Positions 1-5,133 of a stretch of DNA of 9,741 nt are shown here, in pieces (positions within the stretch are counted from its first letter, which is position 1; the number at the start of each line of letters is the position of its first letter). The notes under the pieces were generated by a model. That model made no database searches, was not told the DNA's origin, and saw only the letters and a list, made by a program, of their open reading frames with translations. The DNA comes from Winogradskyella sp. (GTDB lineage: Bacteria > Bacteroidota > Bacteroidia > Flavobacteriales > Flavobacteriaceae): contig JASBSE010000621.1 of assembly GCA_030149115.1 (NCBI GenBank), forward strand, positions 1-9,741, read 5' to 3'. The translations under genes were made by a program, and so were the position numbers.

Positions 1-15
1 CTTAAATAAAACCTA

Positions 16-45
16 TTTGAATATTGAAACTATTGTTTATATTTG
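16..45 (+). promoter_or_regulatory. Bacteroidota-type promoter of tRNA-Leu
   Basis: TTTG at 16-19 and a perfect TAnnTTTG box (TATATTTG, 38-45) are separated by 18 nt, close to the Bacteroidota -33/-7 arrangement. The mature tRNA begins 10 nt after the -7 box, so transcription would start just before it. The box overlaps the stop codon (37-39) of the opposing recombinase frame. The boxes are seen directly; promoter activity is inferred. Confidence 0.7.
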
Positions 46-1644
46 CAGTCCTTTTGCAGGCGTGGTGGAATTGGTAGACACGCTAGACTTAGGATCTAGT
101 GCCGCGAGGTGTGCGAGTTCGAGTCTCGCCGCCTGTACTAAGTGGGACAAATCATTATTTTTTGATTTGTCCCCTTTTTTATTTTCGCTTAATCCTTTGT
201 TAACACTAGCAATTTTAAGAAGTAAAGGATTAATATCTTCGGTTCGAACACCTTGATTCTCAAATTGAAATTTTTCTGGAAAAATCGAACCCAATAGTTT
301 TCTTTTGTGTTCTATATCGCTGTTAGTGAATTGTTTATCAAAATTTTCGAGTTTCTTCAACCCATTTTTATAAATTGATAACACATCAGTAGCATTGTTC
401 CAGTTTTCTTGTTTCTCTTTTAACGCATTTAGCTTTTGAGAATAACGAGACTTTGCGTCTTTATATTCATGACGATCAAATTCCCCATCAAGATATAAAT
501 CTTGGAGTTTGACAAGCTTTTGCTCAATAGAAGACATGTCTTGGTAATGTTTAGGACTAAGTCTTTTAGATTTAGTTTGTTCTTTAAACCGGTTTTCAAT
601 CATCTTGAACAAGAGCTTTTGCACATTACTGTTCAAAGAAATACCACTTAAGAAAGTGCTAAACCAATTTTCAACATCCTCAGCACGGTATCTAGTATCA
701 CACGGTTTAGCACAATGATAATAAGAATAATATTGAGTTCTTCCTCTAGAAGTACTAGCTTTTAAAGGCTTGTGGCAACTAGGGCAGAGCACAAAATCTT
801 TCAAAGGAAACTTTTCATTTATTTTTTTATGCGTAACCTTATATTGATTAGAGTTATTGTTTATTAGCCCTTGTACCTTATCAAAGGTGATTCTTGAAAC
901 CAAAGGCTCATGTATCCCCTTAATAACCTGTTCAGGTTCATCCTGAAAGGCCTTAAGAGTAATATCACCTTTGTAAATAATATTTCTAACGATACGACCA
1001 AAGGCAGCTTTACTTGTTTTGAATCCCTTGGCTTTCAATTTATCTAAGACTTCTTTTTGACTATATACGCCAGTACTTAAAAGCTTAAAGCCTTCAGTAA
1101 TATACTTAGCATCACCATTAGGTACTAAAATGGGCTTACTTTGATTATCTCGTCCCATATTATAACCTTTAGGAGGAGACACTACATAACGACCTTCCTT
1201 AACAGCACGTCGCATACCAGCGATAACATTTAGAGAGCGTCTATGATTTTCAACCTCTGGCATGGATAAATACACAGCAAGCATTAAGCCTTGTTCAGGA
1301 ATAGATAAATCTAAAGGTTGTTCAATAGCATTCACAATAATACCAAGCTCATTAAAATCTTTAATCTTATTATAAGACTCTGTTGTATTTCTTGAAAACC
1401 GATCCCATTTAGTAAAAAGTATTTGGTGAATTTTAGATGAATTCCTTTTAGTAAAATCAAGTAGCTTTTTAAATTCTGGACGATTAAAGGTTTTAGCAGA
1501 GTGGTCTTCTTTAAAAACATGGAGTACATTCAGATTATTGTTCTCACAATAGTTCAATAACTTCTGATTTTGATCTCTTAGTGAAAACCCTTTGTCAGCT
1601 TGCTCGTCGGTTGAGACTCTAGTGTAAAGAATAACATTTTTCAT
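37..1644 (-). CDS. Large serine recombinase (site-specific integrase)
   Basis: A 535-aa large serine recombinase that would integrate and excise the element by double-strand cleavage with a phosphoserine intermediate. The N-terminal resolvase domain (about 1-150) carries YTRVS with the nucleophile Ser11 and the arginine cluster KWDRFSR (79-85). A recombinase domain follows (about 155-270), then a zinc-ribbon-like region with Cys287/Cys290 and Cys311/Cys315, and a helical coiled-coil part (about 370-440). The ATG at 1644 is preferred because the family begins a few residues before YTRVS; the ATG at 1692 would add 16 non-family residues and overlap a small upstream ORF. Oddly, residues about 491-500 are antisense to the tRNA terminator and about 503-530 antisense to tRNA-Leu, so the tail probably derives from attachment-site DNA. 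It is the last gene of a minus-strand cluster with a MerR-like regulator. Confidence 0.93.
   Translation of the reverse strand: MKNVILYTRVSTDEQADKGFSLRDQNQKLLNYCENNNLNVLHVFKEDHSAKTFNRPEFKKLLDFTKRNSSKIHQILFTKWDRFSRNTTESYNKIKDFNELGIIVNAIEQPLDLSIPEQGLMLAVYLSMPEVENHRRSLNVIAGMRRAVKEGRYVVSPPKGYNMGRDNQSKPILVPNGDAKYITEGFKLLSTGVYSQKEVLDKLKAKGFKTSKAAFGRIVRNIIYKGDITLKAFQDEPEQVIKGIHEPLVSRITFDKVQGLINNNSNQYKVTHKKINEKFPLKDFVLCPSCHKPLKASTSRGRTQYYSYYHCAKPCDTRYRAEDVENWFSTFLSGISLNSNVQKLLFKMIENRFKEQTKSKRLSPKHYQDMSSIEQKLVKLQDLYLDGEFDRHEYKDAKSRYSQKLNALKEKQENWNNATDVLSIYKNGLKKLENFDKQFTNSDIEHKRKLLGSIFPEKFQFENQGVRTEDINPLLLKIASVNKGLSENKKGDKSKNNDLSHLVQAARLELAHLAALDPKSSVSTNSTTPAKGLQI
56..137 (+). tRNA. tRNA-Leu (anticodon UAG)
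   Basis: This is a complete 82-nt class II tRNA. The acceptor stem pairs GCAGGCG (56-62) with CGCCTGT (130-136, closing on a G-U pair), with discriminator A137. The anticodon stem CTAGA/TCTAG encloses the loop CTTAGGA, giving anticodon TAG, which reads CUN leucine codons. A variable arm follows, then the T-loop GTTCGAGTC. The terminal CCA is not encoded. It has its own promoter upstream and a hairpin terminator directly downstream, so it appears to be a single-gene transcription unit. The opposing serine recombinase frame covers the whole gene, which suggests that it is the integration target of the neighbouring element. Confidence 0.97.
144..180 (+). terminator. Rho-independent terminator of tRNA-Leu
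   Basis: A perfect 11-bp stem pairs GGGACAAATCA (144-154) with TGATTTGTCCC (163-173) across an 8-nt T-rich loop, and C plus six T follow. It begins 7 nt after the tRNA. On the opposite strand the same DNA encodes residues 491-500 of the recombinase reading frame. Confidence 0.88.
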
Positions 1645-1651
1645 AATGGGA

Positions 1652-1804
1652 TTAGTTTTGCGTTGATATGTTATTAAAGAAAACATCAACAAATACTTCT
1701 AATAAGTTTAAAATTTCATCAATTTCAGTATCATTAAAAGGTGTTTTATTATCTGTGTTTAAAAGAAGCTTAGCTTCTTGATGAAAACTTGATTTCTGGT
1801 CCAT
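1652..1804 (-). CDS. Small acidic hypothetical protein (50 aa) upstream of the recombinase
   Basis: An ATG ORF of 50 codons begins MDQKSSFHQEAKLLL and ends in NNISTQN. Its stop is 7 nt before the recombinase ATG, and its first 35 nt overlap the end of the preceding 32-aa ORF in another frame. The product is acidic, with a leucine/phenylalanine-rich amphipathic stretch (about residues 29-43). I do not recognise the family. Tight spacing within a same-strand series suggests co-translation with the recombinase. A small protein next to a serine recombinase could be a directionality or accessory factor, but that is only a guess from position. It may also be the second half of a frameshifted gene whose start is the 32-aa ORF. 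Confidence 0.5.
   Translation of the reverse strand: MDQKSSFHQEAKLLLNTDNKTPFNDTEIDEILNLLEVFVDVFFNNISTQN
1763..1779. repeat. Perfect 7-bp inverted repeat at an ORF overlap
   Basis: AAGAAGC (1763-1769) and GCTTCTT (1773-1779) flank the trinucleotide TTA, which is the stop codon of the 32-aa ORF read on the minus strand. It could form a small hairpin in the mRNA between the two small ORFs, or be a chance palindrome. Confidence 0.4.
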
Positions 1805-1868
1805 CTTTGTTAGGGATAAAACCAGGCTGTGTTTTCAGGAACTGATTAAGTTCTACAATTCGTTTCAT
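1770..1868 (-). CDS. Tiny hypothetical ORF (32 aa) in the integration module
   Basis: An ATG ORF of 32 codons begins MKRIVELNQFLKTQPG and ends SSRS. It starts 11 nt after the stop of the MerR-like gene and overlaps the start of the 50-aa ORF by 35 nt, in a different frame. The composition (a helix-like start, then a PGFIPNKDGPE turn region) is more protein-like than random AT-rich sequence, but it is too short to judge. It could be a real microprotein, a leader ORF coupling translation to the next gene, or the 5' half of a roughly 80-aa gene broken by a frameshift near 1790. A 7-bp inverted repeat covers its stop codon. Confidence 0.35.
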   Translation of the reverse strand: MKRIVELNQFLKTQPGFIPNKDGPEIKFSSRS

Positions 1869-1879
1869 ATTTTCAGTAA

Positions 1880-2794
1880 TTAAGTTGTAGCTTCATTTTT
1901 AATGAGCGTAATTTTATAATGATCTTCAGATCTAATATCAATTAATAGTTTAGAACCTCTCTTGATTTTATTAGTGAGGATATATTCTGCCAGTTGCTCT
2001 CGACTTTTATGTTCTTCAGTTACCACAATAGTTTTTATATTACCCTCTTGAAAAGCAATTTCAACACTCTTAGGTCTTTTAAAAACGACGATATCTCTTA
2101 TTTGCTTTTCCATAAAAGTGAGGTACTTTAAATCTTCATTCTTTTTGTTATCAAATTCAACCAATAAAATTTTAGATATTAAAGGCAAAATAGGGATACA
2201 AATCATTGGCTTTTGAAGAAAGACACTATTGAGTTTTAATAATAGTTCTTTAGGCTCGTAATGAAATACATAATCATTAGTCTCTGGAACATACAAAAAG
2301 TTATGAGGTAATTTTCTTCTATAGAATGCAGATTTAACTATATCAGTAAACGGATTAATAATAGTTCTAAAATAATGCTCCATTAAAAGTTCATTTCTTA
2401 AATGACTTTTAAGTTTGTCGAGATCATGTTTAGGTAAATTGTTGGGGTTATCTTTAATATGATACTTAAACACCGAATCAGCAAATTTATCGTCCCTTGG
2501 CTTTTGCCATACCATATAGGCTAGTTCTTCTAATTTATCAGAAGGAACTTTAAAATTAGAAAGCTCATTGATTATAGAAACCCATACAGCTTGAGCAAGA
2601 TTAAGCTTTACCCATTTAATTTTAGTTTTTTTCTTTTGGTTAGCTTCATCAACTTGTTGAGGAGAAGTAAATGGTACTATTTTTTCTTTAATCCAAGAGT
2701 TGATATCTTTTGAGCTAACCCCTAGTTGACTAGGACTGATTTCTCTTTCTTCAAATATTGAATTTCCGATATGTTCAATAGTTTTTGTAGTCAT
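1880..2794 (-). CDS. MerR-like HTH regulator of the integration module
   Basis: A 304-aa protein. Its N-terminal 100 residues resemble a MerR-type winged helix: a recognition region ISPSQLGVSSKDINSWIKE (about 20-38), then a wing and the segment KWVKLNLAQAVWVSIINEL (about 62-80), typical of MerR-like regulators where a helix follows the wing. The remaining 200 residues are not recognised; they contain a hydrophobic stretch (about 198-212) but no clear transmembrane helix. The ATG at 2794 is preferred over one at 2845, whose extra 17 residues (FVFYIFTSIIIPW) come from AT-rich leader sequence. It is the first gene of the minus-strand series ending in the recombinase, so control of integration or excision is the natural inference. 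MerR-like folds also occur in excisionases, an alternative role. Function is not shown by sequence. Confidence 0.75.
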   Translation of the reverse strand: MTTKTIEHIGNSIFEEREISPSQLGVSSKDINSWIKEKIVPFTSPQQVDEANQKKKTKIKWVKLNLAQAVWVSIINELSNFKVPSDKLEELAYMVWQKPRDDKFADSVFKYHIKDNPNNLPKHDLDKLKSHLRNELLMEHYFRTIINPFTDIVKSAFYRRKLPHNFLYVPETNDYVFHYEPKELLLKLNSVFLQKPMICIPILPLISKILLVEFDNKKNEDLKYLTFMEKQIRDIVVFKRPKSVEIAFQEGNIKTIVVTEEHKSREQLAEYILTNKIKRGSKLLIDIRSEDHYKITLIKNEATT

Positions 2795-2842
2795 ATGATT
2801 AATCCATGGAATAATTATTGAGGTAAAGATATAAAAAACAAA

Positions 2843-2870
2843 CAAAATAGTTATATATTTGAAAACAAAA
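2843..2870 (-). promoter_or_regulatory. Possible promoter of the integration module
   Basis: Read on the minus strand, TTTTG (2870-2866) is followed after 16 nt by TATTTTG (2849-2843). This is one base short of the Bacteroidota TAnnTTTG box and lies about 50 nt before the ATG at 2794. The surrounding sequence is very A/T-rich, so chance matches are likely. Confidence 0.3.
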
Positions 2871-2949
2871 TAAGAAAAAATAGTTTATATCAATATTAAA
2901 AAATTGAAAATCAGATAATTAAAATTTAAAAAATTAAATAAAGCATAAA

Positions 2950-3004
2950 GTATACTATAGGTATATATTGGGTACACCTCAAGTAAACCATGAGTATACA
3001 CACT
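2950..3004. repeat. Five phased 11-bp GTA-headed repeats (iteron-like operator)
   Basis: GTA occurs at 2950, 2961, 2972, 2983 and 2994, exactly 11 bp apart. The units are GTATACTATAG, GTATATATTGG, GTACACCTCAA, GTAAACCATGA and GTATACACACT; four of the five share GTAnAC. The array ends 19 bp before the ATG of the ribbon-helix-helix gene. An 11-bp period puts every unit on the same face of the helix, as expected for cooperative binding by an RHH or HTH protein. The divergent arrangement makes either neighbouring DNA-binding protein a candidate ligand. The spacing is seen directly; the operator or origin role is inferred. Confidence 0.6.
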
Positions 3005-3007
3005 CAT
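2990..3007. promoter_or_regulatory. Perfect 6-bp dyad overlapping the last repeat
   Basis: ATGAGT (2990-2995) and ACTCAT (3002-3007) flank ATACAC. The dyad lies 16 bp before the ATG at 3024 and overlaps the fifth 11-bp repeat, so it could be an operator half of the same binding region. Confidence 0.4.
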
Positions 3008-3023
3008 TAAAATCAAATAAATC

Positions 3024-3530
3024 ATGGAAAATATCACACAAGTATCAAAAAATGTGACTTTGAGTTTCAAGACAACAGCAGAAGAGAAAACGGCATTACA
3101 GCAAATAGCAAATGACAAACAAATCTCAAGATCAGAACTAATAGCAAGTCTAGTACATGCTTACAAAAACAATTACGATTATATAGGGAAAACATCTCCG
3201 AAAGAAGAAGAATTAAAATCAAGACTTAAACGTGTAGAAAAGGAAAACAGAAATTTGAGTTTGTCACTTGAAAATGCAGAACATCGCATTGAGATGGAAC
3301 AAAATACAAACAAGAAATATGTCAAAGAACAGCAAGAAATGAACAAGACGATTTTTGATCTACAAGGCGAATTGAAAACCGCTAATATTGAGATAAGTAG
3401 ATTAAATGAAATCATTAATCAACCATTAAAATTTAATCAATATGATTCTAATTTGTTATATGGTTCGTTAGGTTCTTTAATCTTATCAGGAATATCATTG
3501 ATTTTGTTACCATCTTTATTTAGAGATTAG
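3024..3530 (+). CDS. Ribbon-helix-helix protein with coiled coil and C-terminal membrane anchor
   Basis: A 168-aa protein of unrecognised family but with a clear layout. Residues about 10-50 fit a ribbon-helix-helix DNA-binding domain: strand VTLSFKTT, helix AEEKTALQQIANDKQ, the turn ISRSE, then helix LIASLVHAYKN. Residues about 58-132 are a charged, heptad-like coiled coil rich in Glu, Lys and Asn. Residues about 146-164 are hydrophobic (GSLGSLILSGISLILLPSLF) and end with RD, consistent with a single C-terminal transmembrane segment. Such a protein could tether a DNA site to the membrane. The phased 11-bp repeats directly upstream are the obvious candidate site, and autoregulation is likely. 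It is divergent from the MerR-like gene and ends at a bidirectional terminator. Roles in segregation, transfer or silencing of the element are inferences. The ATG at 3024 is the first in frame and gives an intact RHH. Confidence 0.8.
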   Translation: MENITQVSKNVTLSFKTTAEEKTALQQIANDKQISRSELIASLVHAYKNNYDYIGKTSPKEEELKSRLKRVEKENRNLSLSLENAEHRIEMEQNTNKKYVKEQQEMNKTIFDLQGELKTANIEISRLNEIINQPLKFNQYDSNLLYGSLGSLILSGISLILLPSLFRD

Positions 3531-3592
3531 AGATAAAATGGCAATGAGTAATTAGCTAAAGAGACTTGATTATAATCCTCTAAATTCAAACA

Positions 3593-3623
3593 AAAAGAGC
3601 TAAGTAGTTTGCTTAGCTCTTTT
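3593..3623. terminator. Bidirectional rho-independent terminator
   Basis: A perfect 12-bp stem pairs AAAAGAGCTAAG (3593-3604) with CTTAGCTCTTTT (3612-3623) across a 7-nt loop. T-rich tails occur on both strands. It lies between the convergent RHH gene (plus) and lipoprotein gene (minus) and would stop transcription from both. Confidence 0.92.
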
Positions 3624-3630
3624 AAATTTA

Positions 3631-4230
3631 TTACCACTGATAGGATACTTCCAAATCCACCAATATTTCATTAGATTGGCTAACTACAGTAATTATATCA
3701 GGGAAATTGGTATTGGATGCATATGCATAAAACCCAAAACTAGTCATAAAATCATCTTCATCAGCTACGTCATAATCCCAAATGTTTACTAAAAAAGGGT
3801 TGTCAAAAGAGTTAAGTTCAAGAGAAGGGTCTAAAGTAAATTCATAAAACGTACCCTCTCCAGAAATCGCATTTTCATAAAATGTTGGACTATCGTAAAT
3901 GATGTTTAAATCAGAATCTTGAAAAGTGATATAAATATCAGGTAAAGCATCTTCAGTATTAGGTATAGCTGCATCCCAAAATTCACCATTGTTCGTGTTC
4001 GGGAATACCTTTACAATAACTTTATTGATAATGACTTTACTTGGCGTTACTTGAGTTGAGCAATTGATACCTGTGTAGCCTAAAGGACAATCACATTCAC
4101 AGTCTGAAAATGTACCACCATTAAGACAATTAATAGTTTCACAATCATCTGATTTCGGATCAGAAGAACAACCAAAATAGGTTGTAGTTAAAATTGATAA
4201 GAATATCAATTTGATAATTTGGTTTCTCAT
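3631..4230 (-). CDS. Surface lipoprotein with EGF-like and C2-like domains
   Basis: A 199-aa predicted lipoprotein. The signal peptide (MRNQIIKLIFLSILTTTYFG) ends at a lipobox-type Cys21 followed by SSDPKSDD, which favours export to the cell surface in Bacteroidota. An EGF-like module follows with six cysteines (30, 35, 44, 46, 48, 57), the LNGGTF motif and PLGYTG before the last Cys. Residues about 68-199 look like a C2 beta-sandwich: KVIINKVIVKVFP and an acidic loop DYDVADEDDF (about 155-165) of the calcium-binding type. The ATG at 4230 is chosen because it directly precedes the signal peptide; an ATG at 4251 would add seven residues and translate through a palindrome. Function is unknown; calcium-dependent surface adhesion or membrane association is a family-based guess. 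It is a lone gene, sharing its terminator with the convergent RHH gene. Confidence 0.85.
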   Translation of the reverse strand: MRNQIIKLIFLSILTTTYFGCSSDPKSDDCETINCLNGGTFSDCECDCPLGYTGINCSTQVTPSKVIINKVIVKVFPNTNNGEFWDAAIPNTEDALPDIYITFQDSDLNIIYDSPTFYENAISGEGTFYEFTLDPSLELNSFDNPFLVNIWDYDVADEDDFMTSFGFYAYASNTNFPDIITVVSQSNEILVDLEVSYQW

Positions 4231-4234
4231 AATA

Positions 4235-4252
4235 AATGATATAAATATCATT
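4235..4252. promoter_or_regulatory. Perfect palindrome just upstream of the lipoprotein start
   Basis: AATGATAT (4235-4242) and ATATCATT (4245-4252) form a perfect 8-bp dyad with a 2-nt spacer, 4 nt before the lipoprotein ATG. It could be a repressor operator or a small mRNA hairpin that affects initiation. Confidence 0.45.
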
Positions 4253-4278
4253 CAAACCCAAAATGAAAATTAGTGATT

Positions 4279-4331
4279 AAAAAAGCGTGGGTCTGAAGCT
4301 TACCGAAAGAGAGGTACTGGCATACCCACAC
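4279..4331 (-). terminator. Terminator-like hairpin with a competing upstream strand
   Basis: Read on the minus strand, GTGTGGGT (4331-4324) pairs with ACCCACGC (4292-4285, one G-U pair) and six T follow (4284-4279), as in an intrinsic terminator. A second upstream strand, GCGTGGGC (4351-4344), can pair with the same ACCCACGC over seven bases. The T-tract ends about 48 nt before the lipoprotein ATG. This could be an attenuator of that gene or the end of a small RNA. Confidence 0.4.
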
Positions 4332-4427
4332 ACAATAAGAACAGCCCACGCCGTAACGTGAGCGTAGACTTATTATCTTGTGTGAAATAAAACTGCCAGT
4401 TTTCTCTTTCAGATAATAGCTTACGCT
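4284..4427. repeat. 144-bp long imperfect inverted repeat (MITE-like element or structured RNA)
   Basis: Nested paired blocks run in order from both ends: AGCGT/ACGCT (4284-4288 with 4423-4427), GAAAGAGA/TCTCTTTC (4305-4312 with 4403-4410), ACTGGCA/TGCCAGT (4316-4322 with 4394-4400), CACACAA/TTGTGTG (4329-4335 with 4378-4384), AATAAG/CTTATT (4334-4339 with 4369-4374) and ACGC/GCGT at the apex (4348-4351 with 4362-4365). No ORF crosses it. It may be a MITE-like repeat, a structured RNA gene or a leader of the lipoprotein gene. No target duplication is evident at its ends. Confidence 0.65.
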
Positions 4428-4783
4428 AATATTTTATATGTTATACAAATATATAACTTTAGTCTTTATTTTTGATAATTTAATATGCATTGATGTTGAA
4501 TACATTTAAGTTAAAATAAATTAATTTATATTAATTCGATTAAATTTATTAGTGTTTTTAGATATTCCATCTGAAATCAAATTGATAAGACTAAGTAATT
4601 ATAGGGTGATTAAATATCAACAATAGTATTTGTACTATAATGCTCTGCGTTATGTAGCTTGAGCTTCGCTTAAAAGCGAAAGTTGTTACTACAATTTCTT
4701 TAAAAACTTATTCTCAAAAGTTTCTTCTACAATGTTAATGGAATACTCTTTATACGATATCGTAGGAGGGAAGCATAATGCCT

Positions 4784-4800
4784 ACCTGTCGCAGACAGGT
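4784..4800. repeat. REP-like palindrome ACCTGTC-GCA-GACAGGT
   Basis: Perfect 7-bp arms flank a 3-nt loop and are GC-richer than the surroundings. Short GC-rich palindromes of this kind recur between genes in flavobacterial genomes; copy number in this genome cannot be seen from the window. Confidence 0.5.
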
Positions 4801-4997
4801 GTGTGGAATGATTTTACATCAATACTTATTCATAAAATATTGTATGGCACGTTAAAGGCTTGAGCCTGTCTTCTAGAGCTGAGTTTAGTTCAAAAGCCTT
4901 AAGCAATTTCGTTTAGCAGGTCATTGCACATTTCATTTGTGGAATGGGGAGTACATAGCATGAAGCAACACAAGTCAGCTTCATATGAATGTGCTAT

Positions 4998-5048
4998 AAC
5001 AGTCTTGTATATGAAAAGTAGCATATTTTCTATACTTACATTGCTGTT
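4998..5048. repeat. 51-bp imperfect hairpin downstream of the receptor gene
   Basis: AACAG (4998-5002) and CTGTT (5044-5048) enclose GTATATGAAAA (5007-5017) and TTTTCTATAC (5026-5035), which pair except for one bulged T. The 8-nt loop is GTAGCATA. The start CTATAAC resembles sequences at 8222 and 9598 on the other side of the receptor/regulator locus. Confidence 0.4.
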
Positions 5049-5133
5049 TAAGACAGATTTTAAATTTACAAAACCACCTTAGATTTACGCGCTTAAACCA
5101 CTATTTTTTATACTTTATTGTAGCCAGTGCTTT

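Larger units (their letters stand above)
4428..5133. other. Roughly 700 bp without a credible gene; scattered short hairpins
   Basis: No ORF here has convincing protein character. The stretch holds several perfect short inverted repeats: ATAGTA/TACTAT (4623-4638), TTCGCTT/AAGCGAA (4665-4680), ACCTGTC/GACAGGT (4784-4800), AAGGCTT/AAGCCTT (4855-4900), and a larger hairpin at 4998-5048. This resembles repeat-rich intergenic DNA of flavobacterial accessory regions, perhaps decayed. I see no terminator for the TonB receptor immediately after its stop. Confidence 0.5.

Noticed and set aside
17..256. A 79-aa plus-strand ORF over tRNA-Leu
   Set aside because: It is a translation of the tRNA gene and its terminator, not a protein gene.
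1645..1692. Upstream ATG at 1692 for the recombinase
   Set aside because: It adds 16 residues before the conserved MKNVILYTRVS start and overlaps the 50-aa ORF.
2795..2845. Upstream ATG at 2845 for the MerR-like gene
   Set aside because: The 17 extra residues are hydrophobic translation of AT-rich leader, and the candidate promoter boxes (2843-2870) overlap that start. The domain begins naturally after 2794.
3179..3415. A 78-aa minus-strand ORF inside the RHH gene
   Set aside because: It is the antisense of the coiled-coil coding region, with cysteine/serine/phenylalanine-rich shadow composition.
4284..4427. Hammerhead-type ribozyme or tracrRNA/CRISPR component
   Set aside because: CTGA and CGAAA occur near each other, but the invariant CTGANGA core is absent, and no CRISPR repeats or cas genes are present.
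4738..4863. A 41-aa plus-strand ORF starting MEYSLYDIVGGKHNAYL
   Set aside because: It runs straight through the REP-like palindrome at 4784-4800, has no promoter or conserved neighbour, and its length is within chance expectation. I cannot support it as a gene, though it could be a gene remnant.
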